In this document: in pieces, positions 1 to 12,768 of the stretch
How positions within the stretch are numbered: position 1 is the first letter of the stretch
Layout of the letters: each line of letters opens with the position of its first letter
Source: Heracleum sosnowskyi
Taxonomy: Eukaryota; Streptophyta; Magnoliopsida; Apiales; Apiaceae
Assembly: GCA_030848705.1 (NCBI GenBank)
Contig: JAUIZM010000129.1
Span: 1-64,000, forward strand
Direction of reading: 5' to 3'
DNA: 64,000 nt
The notes under the pieces: generated by a model
The model's input: only the letters and a program-made list of their open reading frames with translations
Told to the model about the DNA's origin: nothing
Database searches by the model: none
Program-made: the position numbers and the translations under genes

Positions 1-672
1 CGTAACCGGGCGTCCCCTGGTATCTGCTCCAATTCTGGCCAGGACAGCTCCAAATGAAGTTTTCTGCAATTCTATAAATCCTTAGGGTCAAACTACGAGA
101 AAATATCAACAAAACGGCCAGCTTCTATTTTTCACCATTTTCCTTGTATAGCTCTCTTTGGAGGTATACGTAATCGGGCGTCCCCTGGTATCTGCACCAA
201 TTCAGGCCCGGACATCTCCGAATGAAGTTTTCTGCAATTCTATAAACCCATAGGGTCAAACTACGAGAAAATATCCACAAAACGACCTGGTTCAATTTTT
301 CCCCATTTTGTTTGTATAGCTCTCTTTAGAGGTAAACGTAACTGGGCGTCCCCTGGTATCTGCTCCAATTCTGGCCAGGACAGCTCCAAATGAAGTTTTC
401 TGCAATTCTATAAATCCATAGGGTCAAACTACGAGAAAATATCAACAAAACGGTCAGCTTCTATTTTTCACCATTTTCCTTGTATAGCTCCCTTTAGAGG
501 TATACGTAATCGGGCGTCCCCTGGTATCTGCACCAATTCAGGCCCGGACATCTCCGAATGAAGTTTTCTGCAATTCTATAAACCCATAGGGTCAAACTAC
601 GAGAAAATATCCACAAAACGACCTGGTTCAATTTTTCCCCATTTTGTTTGTATAGCTCTCTTTAGAGGTAAA
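1..672. repeat. Two leading A/B dimers
   Basis: Two dimers precede the first clear 8-mer. The first A has cggccag and a private ccttagg (a-to-t near position 82). The second A has the aactggg start and ccctttag ending. This pair resembles dimers of the 14-28 kb region (the aactggg/ccctttag class) more than the 8-mer that follows, so the array boundary on this side is cut by the window edge. Confidence 0.85.
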
Positions 673-840
673 CGTAACCGGGCGTCCCCTGGTATCTGCT
701 CCAATTCTGGCCAGGACAGCTCCAAATGAAGTTTTCTGCAATTCTATAAATCCATAGGGTCAAACTACGAGAAAATATCAACAAAACGGTCAGCTTCTAT
801 TTTTCACCATTTTCCTTGTATAGCTCTCTTTGGAGGTATA
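673..840 (+). repeat. Reference class A monomer
   Basis: This is a typical class A monomer of 168 bp (71 G+C, 5 CpG). A is recognised by C at position 6, tctgctccaattctggcc from position 22, agctccaaatg, aaatcc around 79, tatcaac at 108, cggtcagcttc, and the ending tttggaggtata or tttagaggtata. Common variants that mark HOR position are T at 7 (aactggg), T at 11 (gggtg), agaacagc at 44, gtcatac at 92, cggccag at 117-118, caagg at 40-41, and tctctttgg versus ccctttag versus ccctttgg near 154-160. The A-to-B junction normally carries the overlapping palindromes GTATAC and TACGTA, which are absent at the B-to-A junction. Confidence 0.95.
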
Positions 841-1512
841 CGTAATCGGGCGTCCCCTGGTATCTGCACCAATTCAGGCCCGGACATCTCCGAATGAAGT
901 TTTCTGCAATTCTATAAACCCATAGGGTCAAACTACGAGAAAATATCGACAAAACGACCTGGTTCAATTTTTCCCCATTTTCTTTGTATAGCTCTCTTTA
1001 GAGGTAAACGTAACCGGGTGTCCCCTGGTATCTGCTCCAATTCTGGCCAGGACAGCTCCAAATGAAGTTTTCTGCAATTCTATAAATCCATAGGGTCAAA
1101 CTACGAGAAAATATCAACAAAACGGTCAGCTTCTATTTTTCACCATTTTCCTTGTATAGCTCTCTTTGGAGGTATACGTAATCGGGCGTCCCCTGGTATC
1201 TGCACCAATTCAGGCCCGGACATCTCCGAATGAAGTTTTCTGCATTTCTAGAAACCCATAGGGTCAAACTACGAGAAAATATCCACAAAACGACCTGGTT
1301 CAATTTTTCCCCATTTTGTTTGTATAGCTCTCTTTAGAGGTAAACGTAACCGGGCGTCCCCTGGTATCTGCTCCAATTCTGGCCAGAACAGCTCCAAATG
1401 AAGTTTTCTGCAATTCTATAAATCCATAGGGTCAAACTACGAGAAAATATCAACAAAACGGCCAGCTTCTATTTTTCACCATTTTCCTTGTATAGCTCTC
1501 TTTGGAGGTATA

Positions 1513-1680
1513 CGTAATCGGGCGTCCCCTGGTATCTGCACCAATTCAGGCCCGGACATCTCCGAATGAAGTTTTCTGCAATTCTATAAACCCATAGGGT
1601 CAAACTACGAGAAAATATCCACAAAACGACCTGGTTCAATTTTTCCCCATTTTGTTTGTATAGCTCTCTTTAGAGGTAAA
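1513..1680 (+). repeat. Reference class B monomer
   Basis: This is a typical class B monomer of 168 bp (72 G+C, 7 CpG). B is recognised by T at position 6 (cgtaatcggg), tctgcaccaattcaggcc, cggacatctccgaatg, aaaccc around 79, tatccac at 108, cgacctggttcaa and the ending tttagaggtaaa. It differs from A at 18 positions. HOR-marking variants are tcagg at 8, gatg plus ctctaaac, tagaaac, tgtaattc, aaacaca, tatcgac, aaatgac at 115, acatgg, cccccattttg, and ctttg versus gtttg at 142. Three stretches are invariant between the A and B consensus: positions 7-27, 53-78 and 80-107. Confidence 0.95.
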
Positions 1681-2016
1681 CGTAACCGGGCGTCCCCTGG
1701 TATCTGCTCCAATTCTGGCCAGGACAGCTCCAAATGAAGTTTTCTGCAATTCTATAAATCCATAGGGTCAAACTACGAGAAAATATCAACAAAACGGTCA
1801 GCTTCTATTTTTCACCATTTTCCTTGTATAGCTCCCTTTAGAGGTATACGTAATCAGGCGTCCCCTGGTATCTGCACCAATTCAGGCCCGGACATCTCCG
1901 AATGATGTTTTCTGCAATTCTCTAAACCCATAGGGTCAAACTACGAGAAAATATCCACAAAACGACCTGGTTCAATTTTTCCCCATTTTGTTTGTATAGC
2001 TCTCTTTAGAGGTAAA

Positions 2017-3360
2017 CGTAACCGGGCGTCCCCTGGTATCTGCTCCAATTCTGGCCAGGACAGCTCCAAATGAAGTTTTCTGCAATTCTATAAATCCATA
2101 GGGTCAAACTACGAGAAAATATCAACAAAACGGTCAGCTTCTATTTTTCACCATTTTCCTTGTATAGCTCTCTTTGGAGGTATACGTAATCGGGCGTCCC
2201 CTGGTATCTGCACCAATTCAGGCCCGGACATCTCCGAATGAAGTTTTCTGCAATTCTATAAACCCATAGGGTCAAACTACGAGAAAATATCGACAAAACG
2301 ACCTGGTTCAATTTTTCCCCATTTTCTTTGTATAGCTCTCTTTAGAGGTAAACGTAACCGGGTGTCCCCTGGTATCTGCTCCAATTCTGGCCAGGACAGC
2401 TCCAAATGAAGTTTTCTGCAATTCTATAAATCCATAGGGTCAAACTACGAGAAAATATCAACAAAACGGTCAGCTTCTATTTTTCACCATTTTCCTTGTA
2501 TAGCTCTCTTTGGAGGTATACGTAATCGGGCGTCCCCTGGTATCTGCACCAATTCAGGCCCGGACATCTCCGAATGAAGTTTTCTGCAATTCTAGAAACC
2601 CATAGGGTCAAACTACGAGAAAATATCCACAAAACGACCTGGTTCAATTTTTCCCCATTTTGTTTGTATAGCTCTCTTTAGAGGTAAACGTAACCGGGCG
2701 TCCCCTGGTATCTGCTCCAATTCTGGCCAGAACAGCTCCAAATGAAGTTTTCTGCAATTCTATAAATCCATAGGGTCAAACTACGAGAAAATATCAACAA
2801 AACGGCCAGCTTCTATTTTTCACCATTTTCCTTGTATAGCTCTCTTTGGAGGTATACGTAATCGGGCGTCCCCTGGTATCTGCACCAATTCAGGCCCGGA
2901 CATCTCCGAATGAAGTTTTCTGTAATTCTATAAACCCATAGGGTCAAACTACGAGAAAATATCCACAAAACGACCTGGTTCAATTTTTCCCCATTTTGTT
3001 TGTATAGCTCTCTTTAGAGGTAAACGTAACCGGGCGTCCCCTGGTATCTGCTCCAATTCTGGCCAGGACAGCTCCAAATGAAGTTTTCTGCAATTCTATA
3101 AATCCATAGGGTCAAACTACGAGAAAATATCAACAAAACGGTCAGCTTCTATTTTTCACCATTTTCCTTGTATAGCTCCCTTTAGAGGTATACGTAATCA
3201 GGCGTCCCCTGGTATCTGCACCAATTCAGGCCCGGACATCTCCGAATGATGTTTTCTGCAATTCTCTAAACCCATAGGGTCAAACTACGAGAAAATATCC
3301 ACAAAACGACCTGGTTCAATTTTTCCCCATTTTGTTTGTATAGCTCTCTTTAGAGGTAAA
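2017..3360. repeat. 8-mer HOR unit 2 (1344 bp)
   Basis: This repeats the four-dimer order of 673-2016. Two differences are visible: the second dimer's B reads gcaattctagaaac rather than gcatttctagaaac, and the third dimer's B has tgtaattc. Unit 3 at 4033 shares both changes, so units 2 and 3 are closer to each other than to unit 1. Confidence 0.9.
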
Positions 3361-4032
3361 CGTAACCGGGCGTCCCCTGGTATCTGCTCCAATTCTGGCC
3401 AGGACAGCTCCAAATGAAGTTTTCTGCAATTCTATAAATCCATAGGGTCAAACTACGAGAAAATATCAACAAAACGGTCAGCTTCTATTTTTCACCATTT
3501 TCCTTGTATAGCTCCCTTTAGAGGTATACGTAATCAGGCGTCCCCTGGTATCTGCACCAATTCAGGCCCGGACATCTCCGAATGAAGTTTTCTGCAATTC
3601 TATAAACCCATAGGGTCAAACTACGAGAAAATATCCACAAAACGACCTGGTTCAATTTTTCCCCATTTTGTTTGTATAGCTCTCTTTAGAGGTAAACGTA
3701 ACCGGGCGTCCCCTGGTATCTGCTCCAATTCTGGCCAGGACAGCTCCAAATGAAGTTTTCTGCAATTCTATAAATCCATAGGGTCAAACTACGAGAAAAT
3801 ATCAACAAAACAGTCAGCTTCTATTTTTCACCATTTTCCTTGTATAGCTCCCTTTAGAGGTATACGTAATCAGGCGTCCCCTGGTATCTGCACCAATTCA
3901 GGCCCGGACATCTCCGAATGATGTTTTCTGCAATTCTCTAAACCCATAGGGTCAAACTACGAGAAAATATCCACAAAACGACCTGGTTCAATTTTTCCCC
4001 ATTTTGTTTGTATAGCTCTCTTTAGAGGTAAA
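3361..4032. repeat. Two extra dimers between 8-mer units
   Basis: Both dimers are of the dimer-4 type (A ending ccctttag, B with tcagg). The first B (3529) has ordinary gaag/tataaac instead of gatg/ctctaaac. The second A (3697) has a private cagtcag. Together with the dimer at 3025 they form three dimer-4 types in a row, which looks like local expansion of the last dimer by one-dimer unequal exchange. Confidence 0.85.
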
Positions 4033-5376
4033 CGTAACCGGGCGTCCCCTGGTATCTGCTCCAATTCTGGCCAGGACAGCTCCAAATGAAGTTTTCTGCA
4101 ATTCTATAAATCCATAGGGTCAAACTACGAGAAAATATCAACAAAACGGTCAGCTTCTATTTTTCACCATTTTCCTTGTATAGCTCTCTTTGGAGGTATA
4201 CGTAATCGGGCGTCCCCTGGTATCTGCACCAATTCAGGCCCGGACATCTCCGAATGAAGTTTTCTGCAATTCTATAAACCCATAGGGTCAAACTACGAGA
4301 AAATATCGACAAAACGACCTGGTTCAATTTTTCCCCATTTTCTTTGTATAGCTCTCTTTAGAGGTAAACGTAACCGGGTGTCCCCTGGTATCTGCTCCAA
4401 TTCTGGCCAGGACAGCTCCAAATGAAGTTTTCTGCAATTCTATAAATCCATAGGGTCAAACTACGAGAAAATATCAACAAAACGGTCAGCTTCTATTTTT
4501 CACCATTTTCCTTGTATAGCTCTCTTTGGAGGTATACGTAATCGGGCGTCCCCTGGTATCTGCACCAATTCAGGCCCGGACATCTCCGAATGAAGTTTTC
4601 TGCAATTCTAGAAACCCATAGGGTCAAACTACGAGAAAATATCCACAAAACGACCTGGTTCAATTTTTCCCCATTTTGTTTGTATAGCTCTCTTTAGAGG
4701 TAAACGTAACCGGGCGTCCCCTGGTATCTGCTCCAATTCTGGCCAGAACAGCTCCAAATGAAGTTTTCTGCAATTCTATAAATCCATAGGGTCAAACTAC
4801 GAGAAAATATCAACAAAACGGCCAGCTTCTATTTTTCACCATTTTCCTTGTATAGCTCTCTTTGGAGGTATACGTAATCGGGCGTCCCCTGGTATCTGCA
4901 CCAATTCAGGCCCGGACATCTCCGAATGAAGTTTTCTGTAATTCTATAAACCCATAGGGTCAAACTACGAGAAAATATCCACAAAACGACCTGGTTCAAT
5001 TTTTCCCCATTTTGTTTGTATAGCTCTCTTTAGAGGTAAACGTAACCGGGCGTCCCCTGGTATCTGCTCCAATTCTGGCCAGGACAGCTCCAAATGAAGT
5101 TTTCTGCAATTCTATAAATCCATAGGGTCAAACTACGAGAAAATATCAACAAAACGGTCAGCTTCTATTTTTCACCATTTTCCTTGTATAGCTCCCTTTA
5201 GAGGTATACGTAATCAGGCGTCCCCTGGTATCTGCACCAATTCAGGCCCGGACATCTCCGAATGATGTTTTCTGCAATTCTCTAAACCCATAGGGTCAAA
5301 CTACGAGAAAATATCCACAAAACGACCTGGTTCAATTTTTCCCCATTTTGTTTGTATAGCTCTCTTTAGAGGTAAA
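4033..5376. repeat. 8-mer HOR unit 3 (1344 bp)
   Basis: The four-dimer order is the same as at 2017-3360, including tgtaattc in the third B (4873) and gatg/ctctaaac in the fourth B (5209). The final B at 5209 is also the start of the segment duplicated at an offset of 3864 bp. Confidence 0.9.
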
Positions 5377-8300
5377 CGTAACCGGGCGTCCCCTGGTATC
5401 TGCTCCAATTCTGGCCAGGACAGCTCCAAATGAAGTTTTCTGCAATTCTATAAATCCATAGGGTCAAACTACGAGAAAATATCAACAAAACGGTCAGCTT
5501 CTATTTTTCACCATTTTCCTTGTATAGCTCTCTTTGGAGGTATACGTAATCGGGCGTCCCCTGGTATCTGCACCAATTCAGGCCCGGACATCTCCGAATG
5601 AAGTTTTCTGCATTTCTAGAAACCCATAGGGGTCAAACTACGAGAAAATATCCACAAAACGACCTGGTTCAATTTTTCCCCATTTTGTTTGTATAGCTCT
5701 CTTTAGAGGTAAACGTAACCGGACGTCCCCTGGTATCTGCTCCAATTCTGGCCAGAACAGCTCCAAATGAAGTTTTCTGCAATTCTATAAATCCATAGGG
5801 TCAAACTACGAGAAAATATCAACAAAACGGCCAGCTTCTATTTTTCACCATTTTCCTTGTATAGCTCTCTTTGGAGGTATACGTAATCGGGCGTCCCCTG
5901 GTATCTGCACCAATTCAGGCCCGGACATCTCCGAATGAAGTTTTCTGCATTTCTAGAAACCCATAGGGTCAAACTACGAGAAAATATCCACAAAACGACC
6001 TGGTTCAATTTTTCCCCATTTTGTTTGTATAGCTCTCTTTAGAGGTAAACGTAACCGGGCGTCCCCTGGTATCTGCTCCAATTCTGGCCAGAACAGCTCC
6101 AAATGAAGTTTTCTGCAATTCTATAAATCCATAGGGTCAAACTACGAGAAAATATCAACAAAACGGCCAGCTTCTATTTTTCACCATTTTCCTTGTATAG
6201 CTCTCTTTGGAGGTATACGTAATCGGGCGTCCCCTGGTATCTGCACCAATTCAGGCCCGGACATCTCCGAATGAAGTTTTCTGCAATTCTATAAACCCAT
6301 AGGGTCAAACTACGAGAAAATATCCACAAAACGACCTGGTTCAATTTTTCCCCATTTTGTTTGTATAGCTCTCTTTAGAGGTAAACGTAACCGGGCGTCC
6401 CCTGGTATCTGCTCCAATTCTGGCCAGGACAGCTCCAAATGAAGTTTTCTGCAATTCTATAAATCCATAGGGTCAAACTACGAGAAAATATCAACAAAAC
6501 GGTCAGCTTCTTATTTTCACCATTTTCCTTGTATAGCTCCCTTTAGAGGTATACGTAATCAGGCGTCCCCTGGTATCTGCACCAATTCAGGCCCGGACAT
6601 CTCCGAATGATGTTTTCTGCAATTCTCTAAACCCATAGGGTCAAACTACGAGAAAATATCCACAAAACGACCTGGTTCAATTTTTCCCCATTTTGTTTGT
6701 ATAGCTCTCTTTAGAGGTAAACGTAACCGGGCGTCCCCTGGTATCTGCTCCAATTCTGGCCAGGACAGCTCCAAATGAAGTTTTCTGCAATTCTATAAAT
6801 CCATAGGGTCAAACTACGAGAAAATATCAACAAAACGGTCAGCTTCTATTTTTCACCATTTTCCTTGTATAGCTCTCTTTGGAGGTATACGTAATCGGGC
6901 GTCCCCTGGTATCTGCACCAATTCAGGCCCGGACATCTCCGAATGAAGTTTTCTGCAATTCTATAAACCCATAGGGTCAAACTACGAGAAAATATCGACA
7001 AAACGACCTGGTTCAATTTTTCCCCATTTTCTTTGTATAGCTCTCTTTAGAGGTAAACGTAACCGGGTGTCCCCTGGTATCTGCTCCAATTCTGGCCAGG
7101 ACAGCTCCAAATGAAGTTTTCTGCAATTCTATAAATCCATAGGGTCAAACTACGAGAAAATATCAACAAAACGGTCAGCTTCTATTTTTCACCATTTTCC
7201 TTGTATAGCTCTCTTTGGAGGTATACGTAATCGGGCGTCCCCTGGTATCTGCACCAATTCAGGCCCGGACATCTCCGAATGAAGTTTTCTGCAATTCTAG
7301 AAACCCATAGGGTCAAACTACGAGAAAATATCCACAAAACGACCTGGTTCAATTTTTCCCCATTTTGTTTGTATAGCTCTCTTTAGAGGTAAACGTAACC
7401 GGGCGTCCCCTGGTATCTGCTCCAATTCTGGCCAGAACAGCTCCAAATGAAGTTTTCTGCAATTCTATAAATCCATAGGGTCAAACTACGAGAAAATATC
7501 AACAAAACGGCCAGCTTCTATTTTTCACCATTTTCCTTGTATAGCTCTCTTTGGAGGTATACGTAATCGGGCGTCCCCTGGTATCTGCACCAATTCAGGC
7601 CCGGACATCTCCGAATGAAGTTTTCTGCAATTCTATAAACCCATAGGGTCAAACTACGAGAAAATATCCACAAAACGACCTGGTTCAATTTTTCCCCATT
7701 TTGTTTGTATAGCTCTCTTTAGAGGTAAACGTAACCGGGCGTCCCCTGGTATCTGCTCCAATTCTGGCCAGGACAGCTCCAAATGAAGTTTTCTGCAATT
7801 CTATAAATCCATAGGGTCAAACTACGAGAAAATATCAACAAAACGGTCAGCTTCTATTTTTCACCATTTTCCTTGTATAGCTCCCTTTAGAGGTATACGT
7901 AATCAGGCGTCCCCTGGTATCTGCACCAATTCAGGCCCGGACATCTCCGAATGATGTTTTCTGCAATTCTCTAAACCCATAGGGTCAAACTACGAGAAAA
8001 TATCCACAAAACGACCTGGTTCAATTTTTCCCCATTTTGTTTGTATAGCTCTCTTTAGAGGTAAACGTAACCGGGCGTCCCCTGGTATCTGCTCCAATTC
8101 TGGCCAGGACAGCTCCAAATGAAGTTTTCTGCAATTCTATAAATCCATAGGGTCATACTACGAGAAAATATCAACAAAACGGTCAGCTTCTATTTTTCAC
8201 CATTTTCCTTGTATAGCTCTCTTTGGAGGTATACGTAATCGGGCGTCCCCTGGTATCTGCACCAATTCAGGCCCGGACATCTCCGAATGAAGTTTTCTGC

Positions 8301-8904
8301 AATTCTATAAACCCATAGGGTCAAACTACGAGAAAATATCCACAAAACGACCTGGTTCAATTTTTCCCCATTTTCTTTGTATAGCTCTCTTTAGAGGTAA
8401 ACGTAACTGGGCGTCCCCTGGTATCTGCTCCAATTCTGGCCAGGACAGCTCCAAATGAAGTTTTCTGCAATTCTATAAATCCATAGGGTCAAACTACGAG
8501 AAAATATCAACAAAACGGTCAGCTTCTATTTTTCACCATTTTCCTTGTATAGCTCCCTTTAGAGGTATACGTAATCGGGCGTCCCCTGGTATCTGCACCA
8601 ATTCAGGCCCGGACATCTCCGAATGAAGTTTTCTGCAATTCTATAAACCCATGGGTCAAACTACGAGAAAATATCCACAAAACGACCTGGTTCAATTTTT
8701 CCCCATTTTGTTTGTATAGCTCTCTTTAGAGGTAAACGTAACCGGGCGTCCCCTGGTATCTGCTCCAATTCTGGCCAGGACAGCTCCAAATGAAGTTTTC
8801 TGCAATTCTATAAATCCATAGGGTCAAACTACGAGAAAATATCAACAAAACGGTCAGCTTCTATTTTTCACCATTTTCCTTGTATAGCTCTCTTTGGAGG
8901 TATA
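5209..8904. repeat. 23-mer offset duplication, copy 1
   Basis: This 3696-bp stretch recurs at 9073-12768, an offset of 3864 bp (23 monomers). Shared rare markers prove common descent: a 1-bp insertion (taggggtc near 5631 and 9496), an A starting ccggacg, gcatttctagaaac in consecutive B monomers, gtcatac in an A, and a 1-bp deletion (ccatgggtc near 8652 and 12516). The only difference I saw is cttcttatttt near 6509 (two substitutions) in this copy. It contains a further 8-mer HOR unit at 6722-8065. Confidence 0.92.
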
Positions 8905-9072
8905 CGTAATCGGGCGTCCCCTGGTATCTGCACCAATTCAGGCCCGGACATCTCCGAATGAAGTTTTCTGCAATTCTATAAACCCATAGGGTCAAACTAC
9001 GAGAAAATATCAACAAAACGGTCAGCTTCTATTTTTCACCATTTTCCTTGTATAGCTCCCTTTAGAGGTATA
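8905..9072. repeat. Chimeric B/A monomer at a duplication junction
   Basis: The first half is class B (cgtaatcggg, tctgcacc, cggacatctccg, aaaccc). From tatcaac onward it is class A (cggtcagcttc, ccctttag, ggtata). The switch lies between monomer positions 79 and 108 (about 8984-9012), inside the 28-bp segment where A and B are identical. It follows an A monomer (8737) and precedes a B monomer (9073), so it adds one monomer and explains the odd 23-mer offset. Its A half matches the A at 5041, so it is the scar of the unequal exchange that duplicated 5.2-8.9 kb. Confidence 0.93.
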
Positions 9073-12000
9073 CGTAATCAGGCGTCCCCTGGTATCTGCA
9101 CCAATTCAGGCCCGGACATCTCCGAATGATGTTTTCTGCAATTCTCTAAACCCATAGGGTCAAACTACGAGAAAATATCCACAAAACGACCTGGTTCAAT
9201 TTTTCCCCATTTTGTTTGTATAGCTCTCTTTAGAGGTAAACGTAACCGGGCGTCCCCTGGTATCTGCTCCAATTCTGGCCAGGACAGCTCCAAATGAAGT
9301 TTTCTGCAATTCTATAAATCCATAGGGTCAAACTACGAGAAAATATCAACAAAACGGTCAGCTTCTATTTTTCACCATTTTCCTTGTATAGCTCTCTTTG
9401 GAGGTATACGTAATCGGGCGTCCCCTGGTATCTGCACCAATTCAGGCCCGGACATCTCCGAATGAAGTTTTCTGCATTTCTAGAAACCCATAGGGGTCAA
9501 ACTACGAGAAAATATCCACAAAACGACCTGGTTCAATTTTTCCCCATTTTGTTTGTATAGCTCTCTTTAGAGGTAAACGTAACCGGACGTCCCCTGGTAT
9601 CTGCTCCAATTCTGGCCAGAACAGCTCCAAATGAAGTTTTCTGCAATTCTATAAATCCATAGGGTCAAACTACGAGAAAATATCAACAAAACGGCCAGCT
9701 TCTATTTTTCACCATTTTCCTTGTATAGCTCTCTTTGGAGGTATACGTAATCGGGCGTCCCCTGGTATCTGCACCAATTCAGGCCCGGACATCTCCGAAT
9801 GAAGTTTTCTGCATTTCTAGAAACCCATAGGGTCAAACTACGAGAAAATATCCACAAAACGACCTGGTTCAATTTTTCCCCATTTTGTTTGTATAGCTCT
9901 CTTTAGAGGTAAACGTAACCGGGCGTCCCCTGGTATCTGCTCCAATTCTGGCCAGAACAGCTCCAAATGAAGTTTTCTGCAATTCTATAAATCCATAGGG
10001 TCAAACTACGAGAAAATATCAACAAAACGGCCAGCTTCTATTTTTCACCATTTTCCTTGTATAGCTCTCTTTGGAGGTATACGTAATCGGGCGTCCCCTG
10101 GTATCTGCACCAATTCAGGCCCGGACATCTCCGAATGAAGTTTTCTGCAATTCTATAAACCCATAGGGTCAAACTACGAGAAAATATCCACAAAACGACC
10201 TGGTTCAATTTTTCCCCATTTTGTTTGTATAGCTCTCTTTAGAGGTAAACGTAACCGGGCGTCCCCTGGTATCTGCTCCAATTCTGGCCAGGACAGCTCC
10301 AAATGAAGTTTTCTGCAATTCTATAAATCCATAGGGTCAAACTACGAGAAAATATCAACAAAACGGTCAGCTTCTATTTTTCACCATTTTCCTTGTATAG
10401 CTCCCTTTAGAGGTATACGTAATCAGGCGTCCCCTGGTATCTGCACCAATTCAGGCCCGGACATCTCCGAATGATGTTTTCTGCAATTCTCTAAACCCAT
10501 AGGGTCAAACTACGAGAAAATATCCACAAAACGACCTGGTTCAATTTTTCCCCATTTTGTTTGTATAGCTCTCTTTAGAGGTAAACGTAACCGGGCGTCC
10601 CCTGGTATCTGCTCCAATTCTGGCCAGGACAGCTCCAAATGAAGTTTTCTGCAATTCTATAAATCCATAGGGTCAAACTACGAGAAAATATCAACAAAAC
10701 GGTCAGCTTCTATTTTTCACCATTTTCCTTGTATAGCTCTCTTTGGAGGTATACGTAATCGGGCGTCCCCTGGTATCTGCACCAATTCAGGCCCGGACAT
10801 CTCCGAATGAAGTTTTCTGCAATTCTATAAACCCATAGGGTCAAACTACGAGAAAATATCGACAAAACGACCTGGTTCAATTTTTCCCCATTTTCTTTGT
10901 ATAGCTCTCTTTAGAGGTAAACGTAACCGGGTGTCCCCTGGTATCTGCTCCAATTCTGGCCAGGACAGCTCCAAATGAAGTTTTCTGCAATTCTATAAAT
11001 CCATAGGGTCAAACTACGAGAAAATATCAACAAAACGGTCAGCTTCTATTTTTCACCATTTTCCTTGTATAGCTCTCTTTGGAGGTATACGTAATCGGGC
11101 GTCCCCTGGTATCTGCACCAATTCAGGCCCGGACATCTCCGAATGAAGTTTTCTGCAATTCTAGAAACCCATAGGGTCAAACTACGAGAAAATATCCACA
11201 AAACGACCTGGTTCAATTTTTCCCCATTTTGTTTGTATAGCTCTCTTTAGAGGTAAACGTAACCGGGCGTCCCCTGGTATCTGCTCCAATTCTGGCCAGA
11301 ACAGCTCCAAATGAAGTTTTCTGCAATTCTATAAATCCATAGGGTCAAACTACGAGAAAATATCAACAAAACGGCCAGCTTCTATTTTTCACCATTTTCC
11401 TTGTATAGCTCTCTTTGGAGGTATACGTAATCGGGCGTCCCCTGGTATCTGCACCAATTCAGGCCCGGACATCTCCGAATGAAGTTTTCTGCAATTCTAT
11501 AAACCCATAGGGTCAAACTACGAGAAAATATCCACAAAACGACCTGGTTCAATTTTTCCCCATTTTGTTTGTATAGCTCTCTTTAGAGGTAAACGTAACC
11601 GGGCGTCCCCTGGTATCTGCTCCAATTCTGGCCAGGACAGCTCCAAATGAAGTTTTCTGCAATTCTATAAATCCATAGGGTCAAACTACGAGAAAATATC
11701 AACAAAACGGTCAGCTTCTATTTTTCACCATTTTCCTTGTATAGCTCCCTTTAGAGGTATACGTAATCAGGCGTCCCCTGGTATCTGCACCAATTCAGGC
11801 CCGGACATCTCCGAATGATGTTTTCTGCAATTCTCTAAACCCATAGGGTCAAACTACGAGAAAATATCCACAAAACGACCTGGTTCAATTTTTCCCCATT
11901 TTGTTTGTATAGCTCTCTTTAGAGGTAAACGTAACCGGGCGTCCCCTGGTATCTGCTCCAATTCTGGCCAGGACAGCTCCAAATGAAGTTTTCTGCAATT

Positions 12001-12768
12001 CTATAAATCCATAGGGTCATACTACGAGAAAATATCAACAAAACGGTCAGCTTCTATTTTTCACCATTTTCCTTGTATAGCTCTCTTTGGAGGTATACGT
12101 AATCGGGCGTCCCCTGGTATCTGCACCAATTCAGGCCCGGACATCTCCGAATGAAGTTTTCTGCAATTCTATAAACCCATAGGGTCAAACTACGAGAAAA
12201 TATCCACAAAACGACCTGGTTCAATTTTTCCCCATTTTCTTTGTATAGCTCTCTTTAGAGGTAAACGTAACTGGGCGTCCCCTGGTATCTGCTCCAATTC
12301 TGGCCAGGACAGCTCCAAATGAAGTTTTCTGCAATTCTATAAATCCATAGGGTCAAACTACGAGAAAATATCAACAAAACGGTCAGCTTCTATTTTTCAC
12401 CATTTTCCTTGTATAGCTCCCTTTAGAGGTATACGTAATCGGGCGTCCCCTGGTATCTGCACCAATTCAGGCCCGGACATCTCCGAATGAAGTTTTCTGC
12501 AATTCTATAAACCCATGGGTCAAACTACGAGAAAATATCCACAAAACGACCTGGTTCAATTTTTCCCCATTTTGTTTGTATAGCTCTCTTTAGAGGTAAA
12601 CGTAACCGGGCGTCCCCTGGTATCTGCTCCAATTCTGGCCAGGACAGCTCCAAATGAAGTTTTCTGCAATTCTATAAATCCATAGGGTCAAACTACGAGA
12701 AAATATCAACAAAACGGTCAGCTTCTATTTTTCACCATTTTCCTTGTATAGCTCTCTTTGGAGGTATA
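9073..12768. repeat. 23-mer offset duplication, copy 2
   Basis: This is the second copy of 5209-8904 and carries the same 1-bp insertion, 1-bp deletion and marker substitutions. It contains an 8-mer HOR unit at 10586-11929. Unlike copy 1, it runs on into an ordinary class B monomer (12769, tatcgac/ctttg) instead of a chimera, so the downstream flank here represents the pre-duplication order. Confidence 0.92.

Larger units (their letters stand above)
673..2016. repeat. 8-mer HOR unit 1 (1344 bp)
   Basis: Four dimers occur in a fixed order. Dimer 1 has a plain A and a B with tatcgac/ctttg. Dimer 2 has an A starting ccgggtg and a B with tagaaac (here also gcatttc). Dimer 3 has an A with agaacagc and cggccag and a plain B. 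Dimer 4 has an A ending ccctttag and a B with tcagg, gatg and ctctaaac. The same order returns at 2017 and 4033, and at 6722 and 10586 within the later duplication. Confidence 0.9.

Noticed and set aside
141..152. Promoter-like ttgtatag motif in each monomer
   Set aside because: An AT-rich TATA-like string is expected by chance and recurs in every monomer. No initiator, ORF or transcript feature accompanies it.
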